Position numbers and translations under genes: made by a program. The notes beneath the pieces were generated by a model, which worked only from the letters and a program-made list of their open reading frames with translations, ran no database searches and was not told where the DNA came from. DNA of 64,000 nucleotides from assembly GCA_012270585.1 (NCBI GenBank), contig JAAXIB010000038.1:19914-83913 (forward strand), read 5' to 3'. This document shows, piece by piece, positions 14,813-24,418 of this stretch; positions within the stretch are counted from its first letter, which is position 1; each line of letters opens with the position of its first letter. The DNA is from Nitrospirales bacterium. GTDB lineage: Bacteria; Nitrospirota; Nitrospiria; Nitrospirales; UBA8639.

Positions 14813-16915
14813 ATGTCCTCAAAAAATCTATGCGCAGCCATCGTGTTGATGTTGACCCTGATGCCTATCCATTTCGTGATGGCTCAGGATGTCGAGAAAG
14901 ATGAAGAGAAACAACCCAAGAAAATCAAACTCAAGGAGATTGTCGTCGAATCGGTTAGCCGTGTGGCCACCCCCGTGTCGGACGTGACCCGGTCAGTAAC
15001 CGTCGTCACCAATGAAGAACTTCTAACTCAGAGCCGCCTGGACCGCTCCGCGGGGTCGGTTCTTGCCCAGAAGGTGCCAGGGTTCAGTCCGTCGACCGTC
15101 TCGCTCACGAACTACGGGCAGACGCTTCGAGGCCGCAACTTTCAGACGTTGATTGACGGTGTTCCGCAGGATACCCCGCTACGCAATGGCTTACGTTCAC
15201 TCCAATCCATCGACATTAATGCCGTCGAGCAGATCGAGATCATCCGTGGGGGAACGGCAGTCTATGGTTTCGGTGCTGAAGGCGGTCTGATCAACTACAT
15301 TACCAAAAGGCCGGAAGATGGAGCCGTCAACGTACTCGTCAGCGGGGGACTCAGTTTTTCGACTGTTCATGCAAATGATTCGCTTGTCGGGGACACGCAT
15401 CTCCAGGTATCCGGTCGACGCGACAAAGTTGATTATATGCTTGACGGAACGTTTGTCGACCGGAACAACACGTTCGACGCCGATGGCAGACGTCGTCTGG
15501 TCGACCCTGTAGGAAGACAGGGGGGACTGGATGAATCCCGCGAATATAATCTGCTCGCCAAGCTGGGTTACCAGTTTAACAACAGCCAACGGTTAGAGGC
15601 CTCACTCAACTACTTCGATCTCCGGCAGGATGCGGATTACGGCGGCCGGTCTTCGGATGCGACCGGCAGACTTTTTGCCCCCCGGCCCTTTACACCTGAG
15701 ATTGCGGTGCCGGGAAAAGTTGATGACATCGATCCAGGTAATGAAACCATAAATCTCAACCTTGTGTATTCCAACGAAGACATTCTGGGCAGCTACTTGA
15801 AAATTCAGGGTTACTATCAGTATATCGATACGACCTTTACCCTGTTTCCGGGTTTTCTCAATTACGTGGTCGAGTCTGAGAAACTTGGAGTCCGCACAAC
15901 CGTCAATACGCCGGTCTCACTTCCCAATATCCCGTTCGAGGTCACGTGGGGCCTCGATTATCTGAAAGATGACACCAGCCAGTATGATGTCATGGGTGAC
16001 GTAGACCCGAACGCAGACCAGGATGCGATTGCGGGGTTTGCACAGGTTGAATTCCCTGTCGGCGAGATTGGAATCCTGACCGGAGGGATACGACACGAGA
16101 GCATCTCAATCGAAATGTCTGGCGCGGCGGTAAACGGAGAACTTTCCGCATCGGAAACGCTCTTCAATGCCTCTGCGAGCGCGTTTTTGACAGAGGATTT
16201 GACCCTGTTCGGGGGATTTTCCGAGTCCTTTTCACCGGGCGACGTTCTTCGGCAGGTTAATGACAATACTTTCGCCGATATCAAAGAAATCGAGTTCGAG
16301 TTTGTGCATACGAGCAACTACGAGGCAGGCTTGCGCGCCGAGTCTGGGACCTGGAACACCTCGCTCATCGGTTTTTACAGTACTACAGATAATGGGACGA
16401 ATTTTGACGCGGATCTGAATATTGTGACGCAACCGGAACGGATTTATGGGTTGGAAGCATCCGCAAGCGGTCGTCCAGTGGATAAACTTCAGGTCGGCGG
16501 GACGTTCACCTGGATGCAAGGCGAGATCGACAATGATAATGACGGCACGTATGATGAAGATTTGCCGACTTTGCGTATTCCCCCCGTCAAGGTGACCGGC
16601 TCCGTCACCTATGAATTTTTAGACTGGTTGAGTGCCGGGACTCAGGTCTTTTATTCGGGAACACAGTCGAACAACTCAGGCTTATTCGGAGGAGGGTGCC
16701 CCAGTTGGAAGGACTACTGTTTTGACATTGACAGCTATTTTCTGATTGACATGTTCAGCAACATTGCCGTGGGTCCGGGAGTGTTGAATGTCAACGTCAC
16801 GAATTTGTTCAATAATGCTTATTTCCCACTCATCAATCAGGCGTATGATTCTCAATTCTCGAACGTACAGGGTCTTGGACGCAGACTGTCGCTCGGGTAC
16901 ACGATGAAATTTTAG
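14813..16915 (+). CDS. TonB-dependent siderophore receptor
   Basis: 700 residues from ATG 14813, eight bases after AAGGAG (ATG 14780 and 14807 are less well placed). Signal peptide CAAIVLMLTLMPIHFVMA-QD, a Lys-rich spacer, TonB-box-like IKLKEIVVES, plug domain (RLDRSAGSVLAQKVPGFSPS ... FQTLIDGVPQDTPLRNG ... IEIIRGGTAVYGFGAEGG), then the 22-strand-type barrel ending RRLSLGYTMKF. The plug pattern and divergent PepSY operon point to a ferric siderophore ligand. There is one internal Cys pair near the C-terminus (GGGCPSWKDYCFDI), typical of an extracellular loop disulfide. Confidence 0.85.
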   Translation: MSSKNLCAAIVLMLTLMPIHFVMAQDVEKDEEKQPKKIKLKEIVVESVSRVATPVSDVTRSVTVVTNEELLTQSRLDRSAGSVLAQKVPGFSPSTVSLTNYGQTLRGRNFQTLIDGVPQDTPLRNGLRSLQSIDINAVEQIEIIRGGTAVYGFGAEGGLINYITKRPEDGAVNVLVSGGLSFSTVHANDSLVGDTHLQVSGRRDKVDYMLDGTFVDRNNTFDADGRRRLVDPVGRQGGLDESREYNLLAKLGYQFNNSQRLEASLNYFDLRQDADYGGRSSDATGRLFAPRPFTPEIAVPGKVDDIDPGNETINLNLVYSNEDILGSYLKIQGYYQYIDTTFTLFPGFLNYVVESEKLGVRTTVNTPVSLPNIPFEVTWGLDYLKDDTSQYDVMGDVDPNADQDAIAGFAQVEFPVGEIGILTGGIRHESISIEMSGAAVNGELSASETLFNASASAFLTEDLTLFGGFSESFSPGDVLRQVNDNTFADIKEIEFEFVHTSNYEAGLRAESGTWNTSLIGFYSTTDNGTNFDADLNIVTQPERIYGLEASASGRPVDKLQVGGTFTWMQGEIDNDNDGTYDEDLPTLRIPPVKVTGSVTYEFLDWLSAGTQVFYSGTQSNNSGLFGGGCPSWKDYCFDIDSYFLIDMFSNIAVGPGVLNVNVTNLFNNAYFPLINQAYDSQFSNVQGLGRRLSLGYTMKF

Positions 16916-17439
16916 GGACGGCATCCCGGGTCAAAGCCCGGGACATGTCTTGTGCCGCCAAGAATGCGGGCACCAGCCTCCGTAGGTCGGGTTAGCCGCA
17001 GGCGTAACCCGACAACCTGCCGAACCTTCGGATTACGCTTCGCTAATCCGACCTACAACTCTGCGTTTCCAGGCGTTTGGCGGTTGAAACGACGAGATTC
17101 TTCGCCTCCGGCCCAGAATCTCTCATGCAGGCTTGCCGCCTGCACACCAAGGAATGAAAATGGGGATGCCTCTCCAATCTGTCATCCTCGACATTTTTAA
17201 TCGAGGATCCAGGGTTTTTGTTTTGTTCTTCGTCTGTGAAGCCAAAAGACACTGGATTTCCGATTACTAACGTCGGGAATGACAAAAGGAGGTTATTTTC
17301 ATACCAATCCAAGGTCATTCTCCTGACGAATGAATCCCCAAATCCACAATCTCTGCGGTGGTACCTTCACGTGGAAGCAGGGGCAGTCGATAATGATAAC
17401 GACGGCAGGCACTCCTCGGCAATCAAATTTTTGTATATA
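16916..17439. repeat. Repeat cluster between TonB receptor and ATPase gene
   Basis: From left to right: CCCGGGTCAAAGCCCGGG hairpin (16926-16943), a GTAGGTCGGGTTAGCCGCAG ... CTAATCCGACCTAC inverted pair (16981-17055; relative at 42241-42275), a CATGCAGGCTTGCCGCCTGC element (17125-17185) whose 70 bases recur almost unchanged at 63848-63915, and two ATCCTCGACATTTTTAATCG-type hairpins (17181-17292). No protein gene seen. Confidence 0.7.
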
Positions 17440-17476
17440 TTGACATTAAATTACGCCGTTTTATAATGTCATAGTA
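17440..17476 (+). promoter_or_regulatory. Perfect promoter inside an inverted repeat, leaderless layout
   Basis: TTGACA (17440-17445), 16 bases, TATAAT (17462-17467), both perfect. The start codon lies at 17476, where transcription itself should begin, so the mRNA would be leaderless. TGACATTA (17441-17448) and TAATGTCA (17464-17471) form a perfect inverted repeat embracing the promoter, a likely operator. Confidence 0.65.
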
Positions 17477-18624
17477 TGAAATTGTATGCACGCCTTTTTG
17501 AATGCCCAAAGTCCAGTTTCTTTCTGTTAGGCCCGAGAGGCACGGGAAAAACCACGTTGGTTCGCACCCTCCGCCTGGCCAACCATGAGGTTTCCCTCTT
17601 TGATGAAGAAACGTTCCAACGGTATCTCGTCCGGCCGCGGACGTTTTACGAAGAATTATACTCATTAAAAGCTGGAGAGTGGGCCTTCATTGACGAAATC
17701 CAACGCCTTCCCAATTTATTAAACGAGATTCATCGTCTCATAGAGGATAAAAAGTTGCGCTTTATTCTCACCGGTTCCAGTGCGCGAAAACTGCGACGCG
17801 CAGGAGTCAATTTACTGGCAGGAAGGGCCAGTACCCGCTATCTGTATCCGTTAACTCCAATGGAAATGGGGGAAGATTTTTGCCTGAATGCGGCATTGGA
17901 AATAGGGACGATCCCACTTGTCCATAATGCTGAAGATAAGCGAGAAACGTTGAAAAGCTACGTCCGAACGTATCTCAAAGAAGAAATTCAGGCCGAAGCC
18001 ATTGTTCGGAACCTTGCAGGGTTTTCTCGCTTTCTTCCCGTCGCGGCCCTCTTGCACGGACAGATGATGAATCTGTCGAATATCGCAAGAGATTGCGAAG
18101 TCGGGCGCCCTACGGTTTCAGGATTTTTTCAGATCTTACAGGATACCCTTCTCCTCAAGACCCTCAGTGCTTATGACGTCAAGCTGCGCGTTCGTGAGCG
18201 GAAACGCGCAAAATGTTATTTTATCGATCCGGGCCTGGTGAGAGCGATCAAACACCAATACGGGCCGGTGACGGCAGAAGAGAAAGGCCCGCTGTTTGAA
18301 GGATTGATTTTTACCTTGTTGATGTTTCAGAAAGACACGTTTGGCGACTTCGAAGAATTGTTTTACTGGGCTCCCGCGGAATCCAAACACGTCGAGGTTG
18401 ATTTTCTCCTGACACAAGGAAAAGACAAAGTTGCCATTGAGGCAAAATCCACTGACACGATTCGCCCCGAGTACCTTAAAGGTCTGCGGGCGATTGCCGA
18501 CCTGAAAGGAATCAAAAGAAGAATGCTGGTGTACTGTGGTCAAAGCCGTCGAACGACGCAAGATGGCATTGAAATGCTGCCCTTTGTCGATTTCGTCGAC
18601 GCGCTCCGAAAAAGAACGCTGTAG
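17476..18624 (+). CDS. AAA ATPase with DUF4143 domain
   Basis: 382 residues. Walker A GPRGTGKT at residues 19-26 and Walker B FIDEIQ around 71-76 (Asp73-Glu74), sensor-like LTGSSARKL, then a winged-helix region and a C-terminal DUF4143 part with a nuclease-like core (HVEVDFLLTQGKDKVAIEAKS, a PD-(D/E)xK-like arrangement). This AAA_14/DUF4143 family is widespread, often horizontally transferred and of undetermined function. The gene stands alone, with its own strong palindromic promoter and no ribosome-binding site. Confidence 0.85.
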   Translation: MKLYARLFECPKSSFFLLGPRGTGKTTLVRTLRLANHEVSLFDEETFQRYLVRPRTFYEELYSLKAGEWAFIDEIQRLPNLLNEIHRLIEDKKLRFILTGSSARKLRRAGVNLLAGRASTRYLYPLTPMEMGEDFCLNAALEIGTIPLVHNAEDKRETLKSYVRTYLKEEIQAEAIVRNLAGFSRFLPVAALLHGQMMNLSNIARDCEVGRPTVSGFFQILQDTLLLKTLSAYDVKLRVRERKRAKCYFIDPGLVRAIKHQYGPVTAEEKGPLFEGLIFTLLMFQKDTFGDFEELFYWAPAESKHVEVDFLLTQGKDKVAIEAKSTDTIRPEYLKGLRAIADLKGIKRRMLVYCGQSRRTTQDGIEMLPFVDFVDALRKRTL

Positions 18625-18684
18625 CGCTGCCGGATTGACAACGGAAGGTCAACGGATGGCGGGGTCCGGCCGTGACTCGCTTTC

Positions 18685-19098
18685 CTACGACGCAGCCTTG
18701 TCCGGCTTGGTCGCAATCGCCATGTTGAAAATGCCGGCTTCTCTCACGGCATCCATGACCTCGATCACTTGACCGTGCGAGACGGCTTCATCGGCGTTGA
18801 TCACCACCGCGGGTTTTTCCCCATAATACAGGAGATCGTGTAGCCGCAACTCGAGTTCCGAGATCGTGCAACTGTCTTTATTGAAATAGAGATCGCCTTT
18901 ACTGGAGATGGAGAGGGTGACTTGTTCGGGAAGATCATCCGTCGCGGAACTGGCCTTCGGCAAGTTCACTTCCATGCCTTTCTGTAGAGTCATGGACAAT
19001 GTGGAGATCATGAAAAACACCAACAGAAAAAACATGGTGTCGATCATGGGAATAATCTCAATCCGGGCTTTTTTCTTGTCGCCAGCAGACAGCTTCAT
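18685..19098 (-). CDS. exbD: ExbD biopolymer transport protein
   Basis: 137 residues. One N-terminal membrane helix with the essential membrane aspartate Asp20 in IPMIDTMFFLLVFFM (counterpart of E. coli ExbD Asp25), then a periplasmic ExbD/TolR domain (VTLSISSKGDLYFNKDSCTISELELRLHDLL ... VVINADEAVSHGQVIEVMDAVREAG). ExbD with ExbB converts the proton gradient into TonB movement. Its ATG overlaps the ExbB stop codon (ATGA), so the two are translationally coupled. Last gene of the minus-strand uptake cluster. Confidence 0.9.
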   Translation of the reverse strand: MKLSAGDKKKARIEIIPMIDTMFFLLVFFMISTLSMTLQKGMEVNLPKASSATDDLPEQVTLSISSKGDLYFNKDSCTISELELRLHDLLYYGEKPAVVINADEAVSHGQVIEVMDAVREAGIFNMAIATKPDKAAS

Positions 19099-19721
19099 GA
19101 TGCCACCTGTACGGCAGTGGCTTGCAGGGCCGCCTCATTGCGCGTGGCATAGTGCTCGATCTGTTCGGTGATGCCTTCCGCGCGAGCCAGGAAGTAGTTG
19201 TAGGGGATGAGGGCCAGCACGGCAACAGTAATGCCGCCGGCCGTACAGATGAGCGCTTCGGCGACTCCGCCGGTGACGGCATGCGGGGAGCCCATACCTT
19301 CAATGGCCATGATGCCGAAGGAATCAATCATCCCGATGATGGTACCCAACAACCCCAACAACGGGGCGAGCGTAATGATGGTGTCCAACGACGGAAAGCC
19401 TCGTTTCATGCGGCTCACCTCGACCAGGCCCGTGGCTTCCATGGCCTTCTCCGGAGCGGAGGCGCGCGAGCGAATGCCCGATGCCAGCACCCGAAACACG
19501 GGATGCTGGATCTGCTCGCTGAGAGAGAGCGCGTCGTCGAATTTTCCCTGGGCGACCAACTCGATCATCTCATCGGCTTTCCCGGAGGAGGGGAGCTTGT
19601 AAAAAAACCATCCTCGTTCAAGAATAATGGCCAAGGCCACCAGCGAACACAGGATGATGGGAAGCATGAGCAATCCGCCGGCCATCAGGACTTTGATGAA
19701 AGCAAATGACATGTCAATCAT
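19095..19721 (-). CDS. exbB: ExbB/TolQ/MotA-type proton channel protein
   Basis: 208 residues with three hydrophobic helices: ILVMLAGG-like N-terminal helix (LMAGGLLMLPIILCSLVALAIIL), then LDTIITLAPLLGLLGTIIGMIDSFG, and VAEALICTAGGITVAVLALIPYNYFL, the conserved MotA_ExbB signature. A large cytoplasmic loop separates helices 1 and 2. It forms the inner-membrane pentamer around ExbD and drives TonB. AAGGAT precedes the ATG at a good distance. It sits between tonB and exbD. Confidence 0.9.
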   Translation of the reverse strand: MIDMSFAFIKVLMAGGLLMLPIILCSLVALAIILERGWFFYKLPSSGKADEMIELVAQGKFDDALSLSEQIQHPVFRVLASGIRSRASAPEKAMEATGLVEVSRMKRGFPSLDTIITLAPLLGLLGTIIGMIDSFGIMAIEGMGSPHAVTGGVAEALICTAGGITVAVLALIPYNYFLARAEGITEQIEHYATRNEAALQATAVQVAS

Positions 19722-19750
19722 GACGTGTGATCCTTATGGGTGAAGAGGGG

Positions 19751-20656
19751 TTAGCTTTGTTTGCTCAAAGAAAACTTGAGGGGAATGACCACGACGCTAC
19801 GAATGGGGATGTTCCCGTCCCGTGCGGGACGGAAAGCCCATTTTCTGATTGCTTGAATCGCTGCGTCATCCAAAACTTTATGTCCGCTGCTTCGTGACAC
19901 GTCAACCTTGCTGGCCCTGCCGTTGGCCTCAACCGTCACGCGAACGAGCACCGTCCCTTCCCACCCGGACTTTTTGGCGATCCGTGGATAGATCGGATGA
20001 ACGGAGCGTAACACCCCGACGCTGGTCGTGGCTTGAGCTTCGCCGCGAGTGGCCTGCAGGGTTCTCCTTCCGCGGCCGGGAGTCGTTGGCGGTAAAGACG
20101 AGCGTACGACGTGCCGCCGGTTTGCGGCTCCTTGCAAGGCGGCGACGGTCGAAACCCCGGGAACGAACATCGATGGTGCCTCGGCAACCTTGGTTGTCGT
20201 TTTGGTGGTGGTTTTGCGTGACGCGGTTTTAGTCAGGGTGCGTGCTTTTAAGGTGTCCGTGGCACGGTTATCCTGAAGGACTCGTCGTTTCATAGGCTGG
20301 GGGGGCGGTTGTTGGGGCGGCGGCGCCGAGACGACCTTGGGCATCTCGACCGGTTGAGAAATGTCCGGCGGTGTCGGCGTAGGCTGAACCTGTTTCCGTT
20401 GGATCGGCTGCGGTTGCAGCCGTTGAGCCTGGAGCATGGGCGGGGCCTGGGGCTCAGGTTCGGGTTGGGGTGGTTCGGGCGCCGGGACTTCAACGAAGGT
20501 GACCTTGACCGTCGGCGGGGGTTTTTCCACTTGGAGAGAAAAATGCACGAAACTGACGAACACGAAAAAGAGAACGTGCAATACAAGGGACCACGTCCCG
20601 AATCGCAGAAAGGACGAATCCTGGTCGAGTTCATTCATGGAGGCGACGTGGTTCAC
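19751..20656 (-). CDS. tonB: TonB energy transducer
   Basis: 301 residues from GTG 20656, whose bases overlap the preceding TPR gene stop (GTGA); ATG 20638 is an alternative. One N-terminal membrane anchor (LVLHVLFFVFVSFVHFSL), a long proline-rich spacer (VPAPEPPQPEPEPQAPP and following) reaching across the periplasm, a Thr/Lys/Arg-rich part, and a C-terminal TonB domain (RSVHPIYPRIAKKSGWEGTV ... AIQAIRKWAFRPARDGNIPI) that binds the TonB box of receptors. It is encoded with ExbB and ExbD and would serve the three receptors of this window. Confidence 0.9.
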   Translation of the reverse strand: MNHVASMNELDQDSSFLRFGTWSLVLHVLFFVFVSFVHFSLQVEKPPPTVKVTFVEVPAPEPPQPEPEPQAPPMLQAQRLQPQPIQRKQVQPTPTPPDISQPVEMPKVVSAPPPQQPPPQPMKRRVLQDNRATDTLKARTLTKTASRKTTTKTTTKVAEAPSMFVPGVSTVAALQGAANRRHVVRSSLPPTTPGRGRRTLQATRGEAQATTSVGVLRSVHPIYPRIAKKSGWEGTVLVRVTVEANGRASKVDVSRSSGHKVLDDAAIQAIRKWAFRPARDGNIPIRSVVVIPLKFSLSKQS

Positions 20657-21708
20657 GACCCGACTTTTTTCAGCAGTTTTCGCACCCGGTCGTCCTGGCC
20701 GCCGAGTTCGATGTATTTACGGTATTGTTCGAGGGCTTTCGTCGTATCCTTGCGGTGAAACTCGTAGAAGACCCCCAGGTTGTAATAGCCTTCGACCAGC
20801 TTCGGGTTCAACTTCAGGGCGGCCAGATAGGCCTGCTCGGCTTCATCGAGCTTGTCGAGGTTCGCCAGGAGCACGCCCAGGTTGAGTTGCGCTTCAGCGT
20901 GCTTCGGATTCAGACGGACCACCTCCTGGAAGTGGTTCACCGCTTGTTTCGGTTGGTCCTGGGCCTGCATGAGATACCCCAGGGCGTAATGGGCCTCAAG
21001 CAGGTCAGGTGAGATTTTCAAGGCCTTTTGGTACGCCTCGATCGCCTGCGTCTCGCGTAGGGCCTTTTCGGACAACTGGGCCAGCAGGAGCCAGGCATTG
21101 GCGTCCTGGGGGTCCAGGCTCGTCAATTTTTCCAGTTGCTTCGTGGCCTGGTCCGTGTCGCCCTGCATATCGTAGAGAGTCGCCAGGTTATACCGGGCGG
21201 TGAGTTGTTTGGGCTCCAGTTTCAGCACGGCCTGGTAGGCACTAATGGCCTGTTCGCGTTCATCCAGTTGGTCATAGGTAAACGCCAGGTTCAGTTGCGC
21301 ATCGGCAAAGCGCGGATAAATCTTGATGGCTTTCTTGAAAACCTTCTTGGCTGCCTCCAGATTTTTCTGATCTCGATAGATCAACCCGAGTTCCATATAG
21401 GCGCTGGCGAAATTGGGGTGCAACTCAACGGCTTTTTTCAGGTGGGCGACGGCTTGGTCGGGTTGCTGCAAGCCTCTAGACGAGACGACTCCCAGCAGAT
21501 GATGCGCGGCTGCAAAACGAGGAAACACTTTCAAGGCTTGTTGCAGTGATTTGGCGGCTTGCTGGAACTCTCCATTATTAAAGTGAATCGCGCCTTGGTT
21601 AAACAAGGTTTGGGCTTCATCCGCGGCCAGGCTTGTGAGAGGAGGGGTAAGGCCCAGCGTGAGGCCCAGGACACCGATGGACATGATTCGCAACAGTTGT
21701 CTGTTCAT
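20653..21708 (-). CDS. Exported TPR-repeat protein of the TonB cluster
   Basis: 351 residues. ATG 21708 is chosen because GAGG precedes it and a signal peptide starts there (LLRIMSIGVLGLTLGLTPPLTSLAA-DE); the longer frame runs into a repeat. About nine consecutive TPR units follow, for example AAHHLLGVVSSRGLQQPDQAV and AQLNLAFTYDQLDEREQAISA. TPR proteins of this kind are often encoded between a receptor and TonB, and could help receptor-TonB docking in the periplasm; that role is inferred. Coupled to tonB by a GTGA overlap. Confidence 0.85.
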   Translation of the reverse strand: MNRQLLRIMSIGVLGLTLGLTPPLTSLAADEAQTLFNQGAIHFNNGEFQQAAKSLQQALKVFPRFAAAHHLLGVVSSRGLQQPDQAVAHLKKAVELHPNFASAYMELGLIYRDQKNLEAAKKVFKKAIKIYPRFADAQLNLAFTYDQLDEREQAISAYQAVLKLEPKQLTARYNLATLYDMQGDTDQATKQLEKLTSLDPQDANAWLLLAQLSEKALRETQAIEAYQKALKISPDLLEAHYALGYLMQAQDQPKQAVNHFQEVVRLNPKHAEAQLNLGVLLANLDKLDEAEQAYLAALKLNPKLVEGYYNLGVFYEFHRKDTTKALEQYRKYIELGGQDDRVRKLLKKVGS

Positions 21709-21716
21709 AACGCCTC

Positions 21717-21775
21717 TATGTTCTCTTTCTCCCTCTCCACCACGAGGGAGAGGGCCGGGGTGAGGGGGTGAGTAA
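21717..21775. repeat. Short CCCTCACCCC/CTCTCCC-type intergenic repeat
   Basis: TTCTCTTTCTCCCTCTCCAC ... GAGGGAGAGGGCCGGGGTGAGG forms a hairpin between the TonB receptor and TPR genes; same class as at 3113, 10738 and 50345. Confidence 0.6.
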
Positions 21776-21796
21776 AGTGAGCGTGTGTCAAGGTGG

Positions 21797-24373
21797 TTAG
21801 AATGCATACAACGCCCTCAGGTAATAGAATCCACCGTTGAATCCATAGGGAGAATACTCGGGATATTTCGTGCCTGCCGCCCCACTGGTTCGGTCCGGTA
21901 CCGCGTCGAACAGGTTTTGCGCCCCTCCTGCGATCGTCAGCCCGGTTTTCATGGTATACGAAGCTTCCAGATCCGCGAGCAGCCGTGAACTGGCGTCTAT
22001 ACGTGCGTCAGGGTCGTCCGTTGTAAACTCGGTAAAGCTGTCGTAGTAGTAGAGCCGGCCCAGGAACCGCCAGGGCCCCTCTCTGTAGTCGCCCGTCAGG
22101 GTGACCCGGAAATTCGGCAGAAGTTGTTCCAACTCGGTCACCCGCTGATCGTTGATGATCTCCGGATCACGCTCGGTCACCTGGGTGTCATTCCAGTTGC
22201 CCGCCAACGTCCAGAGGATGTTTCCGCCGCCCATCTGCACCGGGTAGGTCGCCACGAGGTCGATGCCCTGCGTGGTCGTATCAAACGCGTTGGTGTAGAA
22301 TTTCACGCTCGTGACGTCGCTAAAACCATAATCTCGCAAGACAGCTTTGTCCGTCTCATCCAAATCCTGGTTGCTCCCCAGTGAGATGCGGTCCTGTACC
22401 TTGATCCGGTAGTAATCGACGGTCACGGACAGGTTCCCCACGTCCAGCACCGTGCCCGCGGACAGGTTGAAGGATTTTTCCGGCTTCAGTTGCTGAGCAC
22501 CGTGCTTGGCCGGCACTCCACTCGGATGAGTCGGCGGCAGGGCGAGTCGGTCAGCGAGCGCTCCGGCGACGAATGCCGTGGTCACGTTTTGAAGGTTCGC
22601 TTGTCCCACGGTCGGGGCACGGAAACCCGTGCTGATCGAACCGCGAAGCGCCATGAAGGGCGTGGCTTGCCAACGGGTGTCCAACTTGCCGTTCGTGGTG
22701 TCTCCAAAGGTTTCGTATTCCTCAAACCGTCCGGCCACACCGACCAGCAGGTCCTTGGACACGTTGGTTTCCAAATCGAGATAGGCAGCGTAGCTGCCCC
22801 GGTTGTTTGCCCCCGCGATCCTGGGCGGGCGTCCGGGGAATCCATTGGATCCGACGCCGAATCCCTGCTCCGCAAGACCTCCACTGCTGTCGTCAATATA
22901 CCAGGAATTCTCCCCGCCGGCTTCGATCTCGTATTCCTCTATTCGATACTCCAGGCCGAGGCCGACGTTCAGGGGCGAGGGTAACATGGCGGTCTGCAGG
23001 ACCCTGGACAGGTCCAGGTTGAATACGCGATCTCTCTCTATGTCGGCACCAGGATTGTAATTCGTCGGAATATCGGTTCTCAGTCCGGCGAGCTGCGGAT
23101 TGATGGTGTTGGTCATGAAATAGTCAGTGCTGTGGTGCCCGAACACGGCACTGAGATCATAGTGCCAGTCGTCCAGCCAGGGATTGTCGCTGGACAGGTC
23201 CCCGCGGATACCCACTGCTCCACTCCAGTCGCGCACCGTCCCTCCGAACGTCGGGGTGAATCCGCCTGGGAACTTCTCGTTGAACATGAAGCAGTGATCG
23301 GGAAGTGTCGCGATAACATCAGAATAGTCGGCCGCATTGTTCGCCGGTACGACAGGGCAGTTCCCTTGGGTCGGGTCGAGGTTCGCGACCCTTACTGTAG
23401 GACCACCATTGACCTCCTCCCCTTTGAATACTCCACCGCGCGTATTCGGGTTGCGGAAGTAGAACCCGCCTTCTATTTTGCGTTGGGCAAAGTTGCCCCA
23501 GCCGTAGAGTTCGGCTTTGCTGTTCAGTTTCATGCCGAAGTTCCCGAAGAGTTTGTAGTCATAGTGAAACTCGGGTGCGCCCCAGACCTGGGCGTGGGGT
23601 TGCCGCACGTACTTGTTGCCCGCGTCAATCAGTGCCTGCGCATCGGTGCGTTGGATGCTGCGATCGGTCGGATCGGATGCTCCATATTCGAAGCTGAAGT
23701 TGGCAAACCCGGACTGGACGAACGGGAGTGGCAGGGGCACGCCCAGGTTGCCCGCAATATTGCGGGACTGGCCGTCTCCCAGATAGAACTGACCCCAGCG
23801 GGCTTCCACCGTCCCGCTGTCGGGGGCGTCTTTCAACACGAAATTCATCACACCGGCCACGGCGTCGGACCCGTACTGCGCCGCCGCGCCGTCGCGCAGG
23901 ATTTCCACGCGCTTGAGGGCAATGGCCGGGATTGCAGCCAGATCAACCGCGTGCGCCCCGTCTGAAATGCCGCCGCCCAGGAGGCTGATGACGGAAGACC
24001 GGTGACGCCGTTTGCCGTTGACCAGAACCAGGGTGGAGTCGGGGGGCAGGCCACGCAGGTTTGCCGGGCGCACCAGCGTGGCGGCATCGCCGATGGGTTG
24101 CTGGTTCACGTTGTAGGACGGCACGGTGGCCCTCAGGAGGGAGTCCAAGTCCCTGACCCCATAGTTCCTGAACGATTTCCCTTCCAGCACGTCAACCGGA
24201 ACCGGAGAATCATGGGCCGAGCGACTCGGAACACGGGACCCGACCACGATCACTTCTTCGAGTTTGACAACGTCCGTGTCCTGACCTGCGGCTTCCTGTG
24301 CAAGAGATTGTTGAATCGGAATAGCCAACAGGCACAACAGTATCATAGAAGGAATTATTCGATGATGGTTCAT
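21797..24373 (-). CDS. Large TonB-dependent receptor
   Basis: 858 residues. AAGGAG lies before the ATG. Signal peptide IIPSMILLCLLAIPIQQSLA-QE, TonB-box-like VVKLEEVIVVGSRVP, plug domain with LDSLLRATVPSYNVNQQP, RGLPPDSTLVLVNGKRRHRS and VEILRDGAAAQYGSDAVAGV, then a large barrel ending in an aromatic residue (YYLRALYAF). It leads the TPR-TonB-ExbB-ExbD cluster, the typical layout of a dedicated uptake system. The plug with the NGKRRHRS motif is the type common in environmental Proteobacteria with unknown, often non-siderophore, ligands. No Fur-like site is seen in front of it. Confidence 0.85.
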   Translation of the reverse strand: MNHHRIIPSMILLCLLAIPIQQSLAQEAAGQDTDVVKLEEVIVVGSRVPSRSAHDSPVPVDVLEGKSFRNYGVRDLDSLLRATVPSYNVNQQPIGDAATLVRPANLRGLPPDSTLVLVNGKRRHRSSVISLLGGGISDGAHAVDLAAIPAIALKRVEILRDGAAAQYGSDAVAGVMNFVLKDAPDSGTVEARWGQFYLGDGQSRNIAGNLGVPLPLPFVQSGFANFSFEYGASDPTDRSIQRTDAQALIDAGNKYVRQPHAQVWGAPEFHYDYKLFGNFGMKLNSKAELYGWGNFAQRKIEGGFYFRNPNTRGGVFKGEEVNGGPTVRVANLDPTQGNCPVVPANNAADYSDVIATLPDHCFMFNEKFPGGFTPTFGGTVRDWSGAVGIRGDLSSDNPWLDDWHYDLSAVFGHHSTDYFMTNTINPQLAGLRTDIPTNYNPGADIERDRVFNLDLSRVLQTAMLPSPLNVGLGLEYRIEEYEIEAGGENSWYIDDSSGGLAEQGFGVGSNGFPGRPPRIAGANNRGSYAAYLDLETNVSKDLLVGVAGRFEEYETFGDTTNGKLDTRWQATPFMALRGSISTGFRAPTVGQANLQNVTTAFVAGALADRLALPPTHPSGVPAKHGAQQLKPEKSFNLSAGTVLDVGNLSVTVDYYRIKVQDRISLGSNQDLDETDKAVLRDYGFSDVTSVKFYTNAFDTTTQGIDLVATYPVQMGGGNILWTLAGNWNDTQVTERDPEIINDQRVTELEQLLPNFRVTLTGDYREGPWRFLGRLYYYDSFTEFTTDDPDARIDASSRLLADLEASYTMKTGLTIAGGAQNLFDAVPDRTSGAAGTKYPEYSPYGFNGGFYYLRALYAF

Positions 24374-24418
24374 AAGCGGGTCTCCTTGGGTGTGCTATTC
24401 AGCGATTCTTGTCTCCTA

